From the NCBI RefSeq assembly GCF_004011695.2, contig NC_082419.1, positions 62,001 through 126,000 on the forward strand: 64,000 bases of DNA. The letters are read 5' to 3'. Shown piece by piece: positions 11,796 to 22,700 of this stretch. Each line of letters starts with the position of its first letter. The first letter of the stretch is position 1. The position numbers and the translations under genes were made by a program. Below the pieces are notes generated by a model. That model made no database searches. It worked only from the letters and a program-made list of their open reading frames with translations, and was not told the DNA's origin. Source of the DNA: Ascochyta rabiei (lineage: Eukaryota; Ascomycota; Dothideomycetes; Pleosporales; Didymellaceae).

Positions 11796-11831
11796 AGAAA
11801 TAGTAATTATTATTTGGTAATTACTATTTCT
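11796..11831. repeat. Perfect 14-bp inverted repeat (hairpin)
   Basis: AGAAATAGTAATTA at 11796-11809 is followed after an 8-nt loop by its exact reverse complement at 11818-11831. It lies about 260 bp past the GH2 stop codon in AT-rich DNA. It may be a fold-back remnant or an accidental AT-rich palindrome. Confidence 0.5.
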
Positions 11832-12067
11832 TAACAAAATAGTAATCACTTAGTAATTACTTAGTAAAATAAGAAAAGTTAAAAAATCTGAAATTAGTTT
11901 TACATTTTTTTTTATAAAGAAAATCTTGTAACGTACCTCACGGGCGAGTCGGACACACGGTTTGAGATTCTAGCGATTTTACTAGGGAAAATCAACAATC
12001 TAGGCCTTAATAACTCTATAATAACCTAATAAAATTCTCTATAAACTTAATATAATACTTCTATATA

Positions 12068-15000
12068 ACGTATTCAACGGGTAAGTCGGCCACATAGGCG
12101 AGTCGGCCACTCTGCTAAGACTACACCAACATTCTACCTTATAACGCGATGACTTAACAACAATATAAACCTACGCCCTTAAAAGAGGCTGCAATACAGC
12201 TTGCGCTCTAGGCACTTAAACAAGACGCGAACCTTACTATATAACGCGCTGCAGCCATATACAACGCGCCTTACAGTACACTACATAATTAATACACAGA
12301 ACAACCTGCACAAGCTGATTATACGCTAAGTTAACAGAATATAGATTAGACTAAGGAGGATGTGATTACTAAGTACATTCTTAAGCTAGATGTATAAGGA
12401 TTTGCCCCTTAGCTAGCTACTGTAGCTAATATAGCTAATTCTTTGCGTACTAAGCGTAATATAGGCTATGTTAGCATAAACTAGCCTAATATATTTGTTA
12501 AGCGCCGCCCTAACCTTAAAGTAAAGTTTAATTGCAAGTACAACTACAAGAGAGCCCTCTATAAGGATCTAGAGATTATACAAGGCTGGTTTAGGCTTAT
12601 AGCAAATGTTAAAGCTAAGTATAGCATCTAGGATAATAACATATATAACTTTAATAAGACAGGCTTTATAATAGGCTAGATATCTGCAGAAGCAGTTATT
12701 ACAGGTTTAGAGCGTTAAGGACAGCTAAAGGCAGTGCAGCAGGGTAATTAAGAGTAGACAACGGTTATACAGGGCATTAATAGCACAGGGTAGGCTATTC
12801 TACCCTTTATTATCTTTAAAGGCTGTAACCACCTCTCTACCTAGTATAAAGAGGACAACCTGCCCTATAACTAGGTTATTAGAGTCTCTAAGAACAGATG
12901 GACTACTAACAAGCTTGGTCTAGACTAGTTAAAGCACTTTAATGCCTATATAAAGACGCGCACCTAAGGAGTACACTAGCTACTCCTTATTAATAGCTAC
13001 AAGAGCCACAACTCCCTTAACTTCTAATAATACTATAAGGAAGTAAACATTATTACACTGTGTATGCCTCTATACTTATCTTACCTCTTATAACGTACCC
13101 CACAGGCAAGCCGCTCAACAGGCGAGCCGCTCACTTTTGCCAAGCCCCCACCAAACTTCTCCTCCTACACCAATGTCTTCTTAACAACACCATTTAGACG
13201 CGTTAAAGGAAGCTCAGATACAGCTTGCGCTCCAGGCTCTTAAACAAGACGCGAATCTCTCTTAGCAACGCGCTGCAGCTATCTACAGGGTCCCTTAAAA
13301 GACACTAAGCAACCGACACATAGGACAACCTTCACGCGCAGATTCTATAGCCAACTTACAGAAGCTGGACAACAATAAGAAGGAGGTAATTATTAAGCAT
13401 GTTCTTAAGCTAGATGCGCGAGGATTTTCCTCTCAGCTCTTAGATGTAGCTACTATAGCCAATTCTTTGCGCGCTAAGCACAATCTGGGCCCTATTAGCG
13501 TAAACTGGCCTAGTACGTTTATTAAGCAACACCTAGAGCTTAAAGTTAAGTTTAATCGCAAGTATGACTACAAGAGAGCTCTCTGTAAGGATTCTGAGGT
13601 TCTACAGGGCTGGTTTGGCCTAGTAGCCAACATTAAAGCTAAGTATGGCATCTAGGATAAAGACACGTACAACTTTGACAAGACAGGCTTTATAATAGGC
13701 CAGATCTCCCTAGAAGCAGTTGTTACAGCTTCAGAACGACAGGGTCAGCCAAAGGCTATCCAGCCAGGCAACCGAGAGTGGGCTACAGCTATAGTAAGCA
13801 TCAATGCCAAAGGATAGGCTATTCTGGCCTTCCTTATCTTTAAAGCCTACCACCACCTCTCTGCCTGGTACAAAGAAGAGGATCTGCCTTACAACTGGGT
13901 TATTAGAGTCTCTGATAACAGCTGGACTACCAACAAGCTTGGTCTTAACTGGTTAAAGCACTTTGACAGGCATACAAAGGAGCGTACTATTAGCACCTAC
14001 TGTTTGCTTATTATTAATAGTTATAAGAGCCACAACTCTCTTAAATTCCAGCAATACTGCAAGGATAACAAGATTATTGGTCTCTATTTGCCTTCTTACT
14101 TATTACACCTTACACAGCCCCTTAATGTAGGTTGTTTTGCTGCTTTAAAGAAGGCGTATAGGCGCTAAGCTAAAATACTTATACGCAACTAGATTAACTA
14201 CATTACAAAGACAGAGTTCCTGCTATGCTTTATACGCGCCTACAATGCTGCAATTACTTCTAAGAACATCTAGGGAGGGTTCTGAGGTGCTAGATTAGTC
14301 CTATTTGACCCAGACTGGGTCATAATGGCCCTTAATGTGAAGTTGCGCACTCTATCACTACCACTACCTGTCAACAACAAGCTCTGGCAGTCGCAAACCC
14401 CAAGCAACACCCTTAAACTTAGGTCGCAATTAACGCTTATAAAGACAAGGATTTAGAGGTATATAGATAGTTCGCCTACCTCTATAGTTAAGGCGTTTAA
14501 GAAGGTAGCAAAAGGGGCAGCAATAATTGCGCATAAGCTAGTGTTGGCGCAACAGGAGATTACTTAGCTTTAAGCTGCTAATAAGGCAGCTATACAACAA
14601 AAATTACACAAAAGAAAGTAAGTTTAGGCAGAAGGGACCCTAACAGTTAAGGATGGCCTGCAATTAACAACTCTGAAGGAGTTTAGGGCGCGTAGTGATG
14701 GGAAGAAGGCAAAGAAGCAGGTGCGCGCTGAAGGAGGTAAGCCCTCCCAAAGACGCTGTGGACAGTGCAATTAGACAGGACACAACGCGCGAACGTGTCA
14801 GAAAGAGGTAGAAGTAGTTTCTAAATAGTATTACAGGCCATACTGCACTTTGCAGCACTAAACTAGGTTATTTTGGGCCATAATAGGGTGGAGTTTGGTG
14901 GGGGCTTGGCAAAAGTGAGCGGCTCGCCTGTTGAGCGGCTTGCCTGTGGGGTACGTTAACTACTAGATATAGGTTATTTTGCCCCTCTAAAGAAGGTATA

Positions 15001-15796
15001 TAGGCGCTAAGCTAAGAATCTTATATATAACTATATTACTTATATTACTAAAACTAAGTTCCTACTATGCTTTATAGACGCCTATAAGGAGACATTTACT
15101 TCTAGCAATATCTAAGGAGGCTTCTAAGGCGCTAGAATAGTCCCCTTTAACCTAGAACGGGTTATAATAGGTCTTAATGTCCGCCTACGTACCCTACCGC
15201 TACCTACTATAGAAGATAAGCCCTAGCAGTCCTAAACCCCAAGCACTACCCTGCAATTAGGGTTGCAATTAACGCTAGTTTAAGAGAGGATTTAAAGGCA
15301 TGTAAGCAGCTTACTAACTTTAATAGTTAAGGCCTTTAAAAAGCTTGCTAAAGGCGCAGCTATAGTAGCGCACAAGCTAGTGTTAGCTTAAAGGGAGATT
15401 ACTAGGCTTCAAGCAGCAAATAAGGCTGCTACGCGACGTAAATTGCATAAAAGAAAGCAGTTACAGCAGGAGGAAGTCCTAACAGCTAAGGAAGGCCTTT
15501 AATTAACTACTCTAACTAAGTTTAGGGCACGTAGTAATAGTAAGAAGGTAAGGAAGTAAGTACGTGTTAAAGGAGGTAAGGCAACCTAAAGACGCTGTAA
15601 AAAGTGCCACAATATAGGGCATAACTTGCGCACGTGTAAAAAGCCTAAAGAAGGTGTTACTAAATAATATTATATACTGTACTACTATAAACAATGCTAA
15701 TGTGGGCTAATGCAAGCTATAATAGGGTAGAATGTTGGTGTGGTCTTGGCAGAGTGGCCGACTCGCCCGTGTGGCTGACTTACCTGTTGAATACGT
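12068..15796 (+). mobile_element. Middle pogo/Fot1-type DNA transposon, heavily RIP-mutated
   Basis: Inverted ends of about 75 bp (12068-12143 and 15722-15796) begin ACGTATTCAAC and are flanked by TA. Without the inner insertion it is about 1.86 kb. The plus strand still reads as a DDE_1 (CenpB/pogo-type) transposase: an N-terminal helix-turn-helix region near 12150-12260, the central region near 12530-12700, and the C-terminal part resuming after 14958. Many CAA/CAG codons have become TAA/TAG. Its coding sequence is interrupted at 13091 by the inner element. Confidence 0.85.
13093..14956 (+). mobile_element. Inner pogo/Fot1-type DNA transposon with degenerate DDE transposase
   Basis: 1864 bp with inverted ends of about 75 bp (ACGTACCCCACAGGC left; reverse complement right) flanked by TA. 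The plus strand encodes a RIP-decayed transposase. It has a helix-turn-helix start near 13171 and a 62-codon open stretch (13467-13655) matching the pre-catalytic region. The first catalytic motif reads NFDKTGF where NFDETGF is usual. The second reads LLIINSYKSHNS where family members have LIIDGHESHNS, so the key Asp is Asn. A CCHC zinc knuckle (CGQC...GHN...C) lies near 14755-14810. It is less mutated than the middle element, as expected for the youngest insertion. Confidence 0.85.
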
Positions 15797-15892
15797 TATA
15801 GGTAAAGATATTTAAGGTTAAAAACTAGAAATTAACCAGTAAAATCGCTAGAATCTCAAACTGTGTGTCCGACTCGCCCGTGGGGTACGTTA

Positions 15893-16507
15893 ATACATTG
15901 TAAACCTGTCTTAAGCATAAAGGATAGATGCCAGGCAGTTATAGATGCCCGTAGTGGGTACACAAAGCACTGAGTAATCAATTTAATTCACCCGAAAAAT
16001 ACAGCCGAACACCCCTGTCGTGCTTCCCCACTTACACTACTTATGCCAGCTACCATAGTACATACACTACCTAACTCTGATACCATAGTGCGTTAGAATT
16101 GTTATGATTTGGTGGTTGCGCGCGTCATGCGCACGGACACGGTCCTGGCGCCGAATGTTGGTCAAACGCGTTTTGACAATCATCTATAGGTGTTGCACAA
16201 AGAATACCCCAAAGCTATTTTGTCTAACGATTCCCATCGTGCCTATATACTATTTGATTCGCAGAGGACCAGGTCGTAGCAGACAAGGAACGGGAAAGTA
16301 GCGGGCTTGAGTCAGATGTGATTTGGTGAGAAATCACTCAAGGCCGTTGCTTTACAGATAGCGACGGAAATCTAGCTGATACATGAGATAGGACACCTGT
16401 CACACCAGCGAAGGGCTGTAACATAAACCAGCGATTAGTGTGTCGTTTGGGACCTGTTGTTACGTGTTAGTCCTTTGGTACAACTAGCGTCGACTAGAAA
16501 AAACTAC
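15893..16507. other. Region without a supported gene
   Basis: About 0.6 kb between the transposon nest and the small secreted protein gene. No ORF with recognisable features was found. Confidence 0.4.
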
Positions 16508-16885
16508 CTATGCCTTGTAGCATGTGACGCTTATGGGCGTAAATGCTTCAAAATTCGTTCTGCAATCGGTATTAGAGTTGGCCCAAAAGGCACTATTCGG
16601 AGCCTGCAAATTATCTGTGCCGCGTATCGGGCCGTTAAGCCTGATAATTGACTTGAAGCCTTGATTTTCCGACACCACGGTCAAAACTCCAGATTTAGTG
16701 CCAGGATGTGGAGGAGCGTAGTTGATCCGGAGATCCTTCCCACAGCTGGCTTCATATCTTATTCCATTATTTTTGAACATGACTTCATCGTACGGTTTAT
16801 CACTTTGTGGTTCAGGGGCATGAGCACAGGTATCAGCAGCCCAGGACGTTGCGGCGAAAGAGATGATAAAAAGAGCTGCCTTCAT
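16508..16885 (-). CDS. Small secreted cysteine-containing protein
   Basis: 125 residues if translation begins at the ATG at 16885, which directly precedes a classical signal peptide (MKAALFIISFAATSWA, cleavage expected near ADTCAHA). An in-frame ATG 42 bases upstream would add 14 polar residues before the signal and is less likely. The mature part of about 109 residues has four cysteines (TCAHA, SCGKD, DCRTN, TCYKA), enough for two disulfides, and no known domain. It lies between a transposon nest and a decayed incompatibility gene, a common location for effector-like genes in filamentous ascomycetes. Secretion is well supported; an effector role is speculation. The ORF is intact and shows no RIP stops. 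Confidence 0.6.
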   Translation of the reverse strand: MKAALFIISFAATSWAADTCAHAPEPQSDKPYDEVMFKNNGIRYEASCGKDLRINYAPPHPGTKSGVLTVVSENQGFKSIIRLNGPIRGTDNLQAPNSAFWANSNTDCRTNFEAFTPISVTCYKA

Positions 16886-17103
16886 GATGTTAAAAGGTTT
16901 GTAGAAATTAAGTGAGTGGATTGGCAAAACAATGGTCCGGGGTGTTAATGAATTTATACCTGAGTCTCAAAAAGACCAGTCTTGCAGCAGAGCTAAAAAG
17001 TAGGGATCTAATGTTCATGCATGTGTTAAAGAGCCTCAGCTTTAACTGCGCATATCGGTACTGTGTCCGTGCACCTAATACAAGTGTTGCATTCTCCCGC
17101 TTA

Positions 17104-18847
17104 CTATGGTATGGTATCCGGCAAAGGCCTCACATGGCGTATGTGATCGAACGAGATTTGCCACGTTAGAAGGATTGCGTTTTTGGCATTAGCGTTTCTT
17201 CGCAGACGGCCTCTATTGTAGTTCAGCCAACTGGTCTTTTTCCGGTCGCTTTTGTGGAAGTCAGCCAGATACGGTTGTACCGGGTACCTTGGCGCTCGCT
17301 GACAAATGTAGAACGCCGCTTGCACTGTAGCGAGCGGCATGCACTCGAGAGCTTTTGCTAACTCGGCGGTGGCGCTTTCATCGCCGTCGTGTCCCAACTT
17401 TTTGTGCAGAAGTGACTGCGCAGCAACGTCGGTCATAGGTTCGATGGCTATTATCGCCGTCCTCCACTAGCTCCAACGCCGCGGTCCGCGTTCGACTGGT
17501 CACCAATGCTGCGCCGTGCTTGCTTGGAGGTAGATATGGAGTTAAGGGGCGTGGCGTAGCGTGAGCGCCATCCCTACCACTCGCCGGCAGAACCAGAACA
17601 TCAGCATTGTCGACGTTATCGAGAACTAGCAGCCACTTCCCACTCTCCTCACTGCGGAGCCAGTTGTGCACGAGCTGAAACATGTCCGCTTGAGGATCAT
17701 TCCGCCCAGCTAGCTTGACTTGATCTGCAATAGCTTGGTAACCTTGTTCGATGCGGGCTGCATTGCTGGCGTGTACCCAGAACACCCATGTCTCTGGTGA
17801 ACGATCTGCCGTTCGGTAGCAGTGTTCGATAGCAAGGAATGACTTTCCGGCACCACCTAAGCTTACTAAGGCTACACGTGACGCTGGCGCAGAACACTTC
17901 TCACGTATCTTGTCGAGCAGCGTCCCGCAATTGATAAAATCAGGGTCGCGGCAAAAGGGACAACGCGAAAAGGGCCTGGGAATGTGTTTGGGTTTAATGT
18001 AGCTGAGTAACGCCGTTAGCCGCTCTGCATCCACCAACACGCTAGTCCTAACTTACCTGCATTGGTGTTTTTGCTCGTTGGTTCCGTTCCATTTTGCCGC
18101 TTCTGGATCTCTTCCTTCAGCCTGACTGTCGCATAAGCTTCTTCCTCTCCACAAATCAGTGGCAGAAATACGTCAAAGACACCGAGTAAACAATACACCT
18201 TGTCTTCTTTCAATGTCGTCGTACGTGTAGATGCCCAGCCTAGCTCCTCTACGCTGAACCTGGAAAGGCTTTGACCCCTCAAGGCTTCAGCGGGAACCCT
18301 AGCAGCCCGGCAGACATCTTTCTCTAACGATGTTTTGTCACCCAGCCGGTTGCCCTCTTTAGAGAAAACTCGACGCTGGCTGGTACTAAGAGCTCTTGCA
18401 GCGTCCAGCCTCGTGTGAACCAAGGACTTCGTCGAAACGCTTCCAGCCATGTGATCTGAAAAAACCTTGGCGTTCAAGTTCTCTGCAACAGACATCGAAC
18501 AGATATACGTAGCGCCTAGAAGCACGCTGATACCATCGAAACATAGAGTTGATAGCCGTGTTCAGCTCATTGTTAGTGGTCTTGTCGATGCAGCAGGTAT
18601 CAACCCAGCAGTACTGTAATCCATCCGCCGCCGCTCGCTCAGCACAGAAGCACAGCTTGTCGTAGCCTTTCTTACCCCTTCCAGAGCCAGCCAGCAGCTC
18701 TTGGTGTGTGACTTCTTGACCTTCTGTCCAGGTGTGCGAAAGGATGGCATAAGGCGGGGGGTTATCATTGTCAGAGGATGTCTCAGACAACTTGCGCAGC
18801 ACATGTGGTGATTTAGGGCTGAACAACGCTAGCCGAGTCATGTGCAT
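17104..18847 (-). pseudogene. HET domain / NB-ARC incompatibility-type NLR, frameshifted and truncated
   Basis: Read from 18847 downward, the order is a HET domain (YAILSHTW, then WVDTCCID) and the linker typical of HET-NLRs (DQVYCLLG-like, here DKVYCLLGVFD). An 81-nt intron follows (17976-18056, GTAAGT donor, CCCAG acceptor). The NB-ARC module has a P-loop LGGAGKS near 17850, Walker B LLVLDNVDN near 17610 and LVTSRTR near 17500. The frame breaks near 18470 and near 18365, where WFTRGWTLQELL is in a frame of its own, and again near 17955 (VPF to CRDPDF). The 3' end stops at the beginning of the winged-helix region, with no TPR or ankyrin repeats. Intact relatives act in non-self recognition and programmed cell death; this copy is very unlikely to be functional. 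Confidence 0.8.
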
Positions 18848-19769
18848 CTAGACCAAAACAGGTGTCCGTGGGCTTTGCTGCATCACATCGCCCTGTTATC
18901 AACCACACGACTGCGCTCTGTTGAATTCTGGCCACGCCTACGCGTTGCACACGTGCAGCTGCCCAAATGCATATCCGTTTGCCACAAGATGGCTAGGGCG
19001 AAGACGGCTATAGACATGCGTGGCCTGGGATGCACGCGCATTTCTGCACTTGTACTGCAGAGTATGCTGGAGAGGACCACGTGTTCTCGAGAGGGGACTC
19101 CGTATATAAGCATCCGTTACTGTGCCTGGTAGGGCGTGCACAGCAGGCCAGACATGTGAAAGTGGGTCTACCAGAAGTGCGGGAACAGCGTTCAAACATG
19201 GTCGAAACTTGACTCCAAGAGCTTCAAGAGCTTCAAGACGCTTCGCACCAAACATGTACTCTTCGTAGATTGAAAAACAATTGCGCATGCCTGGTACCAT
19301 GCACTGCACACATTCCATCCCAATCCAGCCGACGCCTGCCTCCAACGTCCGCAAACATGGGCTTCACTGTCATGTTCGTCATCGCCATGGCGGACTCGGG
19401 CACCAAGGCTTCCCTTCGCACGTCCGTCCGGGGGAGTTGGCCCGCGGCGTTGACGTTTCGTGCGAGCTGCATGTATCGATTCCGTATTTGTTGCGTACAA
19501 CACCCACCTCCACACCTCCCAACACGTCCGCCCCCCGCGCGCTGTGCTGAGGTGCTGAGGCCGCATTGTTCATTCCTGCCCTGGGCGTGCTGTGCGAAGT
19601 ATCTTCGCCTGTGCTGCTCGCCGTCTGCCGCGGCCTGCCGTCTGCCGTCCGCCGTCCGCCGTCTGCCGTCTGCCATCTGCCGTCTGCTCCCCTCCATCGC
19701 CCTCCCAGGCACGCCCCACCGACGTCGCCCTCGCCCTGACCCTCGCCCTCGCCCTCGCCCTCGCCCTCG
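18848..19769. promoter_or_regulatory. Upstream region of EFR3, with simple repeats
   Basis: It contains a TATATAAG motif (19103-19110), a (CTGCCGTC/CGCCGTC)-type imperfect repeat near 19620-19690, and a CTCGCC hexamer array near 19732-19769 running into the EFR3 start codon. These pyrimidine-rich stretches are typical of GC-rich fungal 5' regions. No separate gene is supported. Confidence 0.45.
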
Positions 19770-22700
19770 ATGAACGCCGCGCGCCAGGCGTGCCGCCCCA
19801 AGCACCAGGTGCTCGTGCTCAAGTGCTATCCCAAGTACAACAAGCAGAATGTCGAGGTGCGCGCCAACTCGTCGGAGCTGGCCTATCTGCTCTACTACGC
19901 CTCCACACGGCGCTCCAAGCTCGCCAAGGTCACCGACTTCCTCGACAAGCGCGCGACGAGCGACGTGTGGAAGGGCCGCACGGGCAGCGTGCAGGTCACG
20001 CTGCAGATTGTGCGCGCCCTGATAGACAAGTGCCCGCGCGACCTGCCGCTGTACCAGCACGCCGTCCTGCGTATCCTGCGCACCATCCTGGCGAGCAGCG
20101 ACGTCGGCATGGTCGAGGAGAGCGTGCCGGTCTTTGCGGCGCTGTGTGCCCACCAGGACCCGGCCAGCCTCGCCGCCGACGTCGAGTACGTGCGCCAGTA
20201 CGAGGCCATTGTCCAGCTGTACGCCCACTTCGCCGCAAAGCACCCGCCCGCCGCCGCCAATCAAAAGGCCCCGCAGAGCTGGCCCGTCGCCCTGCGCCTG
20301 CGCAAGGCCGGCCTGCACGCGCTGAAGGCCGTCGCCGAGTCGGAGAGCCTGGGCAGCGAGACGGCCCGCCAGCTCGCCCTCATCGTGCCCGTCGTGCTGG
20401 CCAACATGTACGCCGACTCCGCCGCCTTCCTCGCCCGCCTCGAGCAGCGCGAGCGCGACAGCGACGCCCACGACAAGGAGCTGGCCCTGGGCCGCCGCAA
20501 GAGCCTCTCCGCCCCGGCCCGCACGAGCACCAACGACGAGGACGAGCGCGCCGACCCCGTCGCTGCCGAGGCCACCACCGAAGCCGCAGACCGGCTGGCC
20601 GAGGAGAAGGTCGGCGTGCTGGCCCTGCAGGCCCTGCGCAACATCTTCCAGGGCGTCAACCGCGGCCAGCTGCGCCTTGCCACCTCTGCCGTGCTCGCCT
20701 TCATTGCCGACAACGTCAAGCGCCCGCACGCGCCCGGCGAGAGCTGGGCGACGAAGCTCATGGCCATCATCTGCGCCTGGGCGCCTGTGCAGGACCGCTA
20801 CGCCATCTTGGTCGCCGTCGTCGAGGCCCTCGTGCGCAGCCCCATTGTGGAGGCCGACGTCGAGCGACAGCTGGTGCTGGCGACCATCATCGACCGCCTC
20901 CTCAGTTCCACCATCAACTTCATCGGCCTCAGCGTCATGGACGTCCTGGTCGGCCTCATCTCCCACACATTGCTGCTGCTCCAGCTCGGCGGACCCGGCT
21001 CGACCGTCTCGCCCCACCACCAGCAGACGACGTCGGTGCTCTCGGAGGAGAGAGCAAACGGACAGCCCTCCCCAAACAACACGGGCGTGGTGATGGAGCT
21101 GGTCAGCGAGCCCTCACACTTGAGGATGCAGCTGCTCGACGTCGTGCGCAAGTGCATGGCCGACCTGGCCACACACGTCTACTACACCGATCAGGTCTCC
21201 GACATGATCGAAGCCATCCTGAGCCGTCTCAAGCCTTCGCCCGCGTCTACCACCACCGCCGAGGCCATCGAGAACCCAGAGGAGGCGCTCGATGCCGTTG
21301 TCACGTCCGGCAGCCTGCGCGAAAAGACGCACGTCGACAGATTCTTCTCCTTCGAGACCGCGCGCATCACAGCACTCGAGGCTGTCAAAGCCATCATCGA
21401 GACCGCAAACGCGCGCCGACCAGACGGCTCCTCCGCATCGGTAGCACGCAGTAGAGTGGGCGTGAGCGTGTGGGAGGGCACCCAATGGCTTCTGCGCGAT
21501 CCTAGCGGGGCTGTGAGGAAGGCCTATGTGGATGCGGTGGTCACCTGGTTGAGCTTGGAGAAGACGAGGCAGGATCTGAGGATCGTGGACAACCACCGCA
21601 GGAAGGACAGCGATCACGACAAGGGTGGGCTGACGAAGCGCGCCGTGTCGAATGCATCGCAGCGCGAGAAGTCGCCAAAGCCCGGGAGACACAGCTTCCT
21701 GCCGCTCCTGCATCTGGCTGTGTACGAGAATGCGTTGCAGTTTGTCGACTCGGAAGCGGACTACATGCTTCTGCACCTGCTGCTCAGCACCCTGGTCGAG
21801 CGGCTGGGAATCAACGCTGCGCGGAGCGGACTCCCCATGGTCATGCGCCTACAGGAAGAGATTGCAACGGTCGAAGAGCCGACCGCAAAAGTGCGCATAG
21901 GCAGCCTCGTGCATGGCTACCTGTGGGCTCTCAGCATGGCGCTCGACTTTGAAACATCAGCAATCGGCCGCACTGTCCACAACGAGATCACACGGCGCAA
22001 CAACCACGGCCTGTGGCTCAAGAGCATCCGCGTACCGCCCATGCCGGCCGACCGCATCGACACGCCGCACCCTAGTCTCTCCCAGCTTCCCACTTCCGTC
22101 GTACAATCCGAGTCGCTGATCCCGTTCGACAACCGCGACGCCCTTGTCGAGAAGATGTCAGAAGGCTACTCGAGCTCGCTCCACTCGCCGCCCTCCTCTC
22201 TACCGGGCTCACCAGGCCGTTCCATGTCCGCATCATCGTACTCCGGCCTTCCCACGATCCACCAGCCCCCGACCATCGAGACCAACAACATCCTCTCCGT
22301 CCCCACGCTCCCCTACAAAGTCCGCGAAGACCTCCTCGCAGACTGGTCGCGCGAGCAGTGCCTCGCCATCAACACCAAGGGCTCCTCGAGCGCGTCCATC
22401 TCCGGGAGCAAGAGTGGAACGCAGTACACCGGGCATCGAGGCAACTTCCTCGGCGTCCGCATTCCCAACGGCGGACTCGACAGCACGGGGAGTTCGCCTG
22501 ACCAGAGTCCGCGCCGCGCACACTCGCGCCCTCCATCCATGGCCTACGGTCTTGTGGGCCGCCTCGCCTCACCACAGAGGCGGAGGAGCCCGAGCGAGAG
22601 CGGGGGCAATGAGACGCCACGCAGCAGGTCGTCGCTGCGCTCCAGCGTCCGTGTTGATGACTTGAAGAGGGCGCTGAGCGGCTCCGGCCGCGCACCGCGC

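Larger units (their letters stand above)
11931..15890. mobile_element. Outer MITE-like element (about 227 bp net) split by a nested transposon
   Basis: The ends are 50-bp terminal inverted repeats, 11931-11980 and 15841-15890, differing at about two positions, both C/T-type. Each starts ACGTAC and is flanked by TA (11929-11930; 15891-15892). Removing the nested element leaves only about 227 bp with no coding room, so this is a non-autonomous (MITE) relative. Its ends share the GGGCGAGTCGG core with the element inside it, so the same transposase family probably moved it. Confidence 0.8.

Noticed and set aside
13467..13655. 62-codon ORF as an independent small gene
   Set aside because: It is only the stop-free part of a RIP-degraded transposase, continuous with recognisable sequence on both sides.
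19233..21020. 595-codon open frame on the minus strand
   Set aside because: It is antisense to EFR3 in GC-rich, strongly codon-biased sequence, where shadow frames stay open. Its composition (Gly/Val/Ala/Arg runs) is typical of a shadow.
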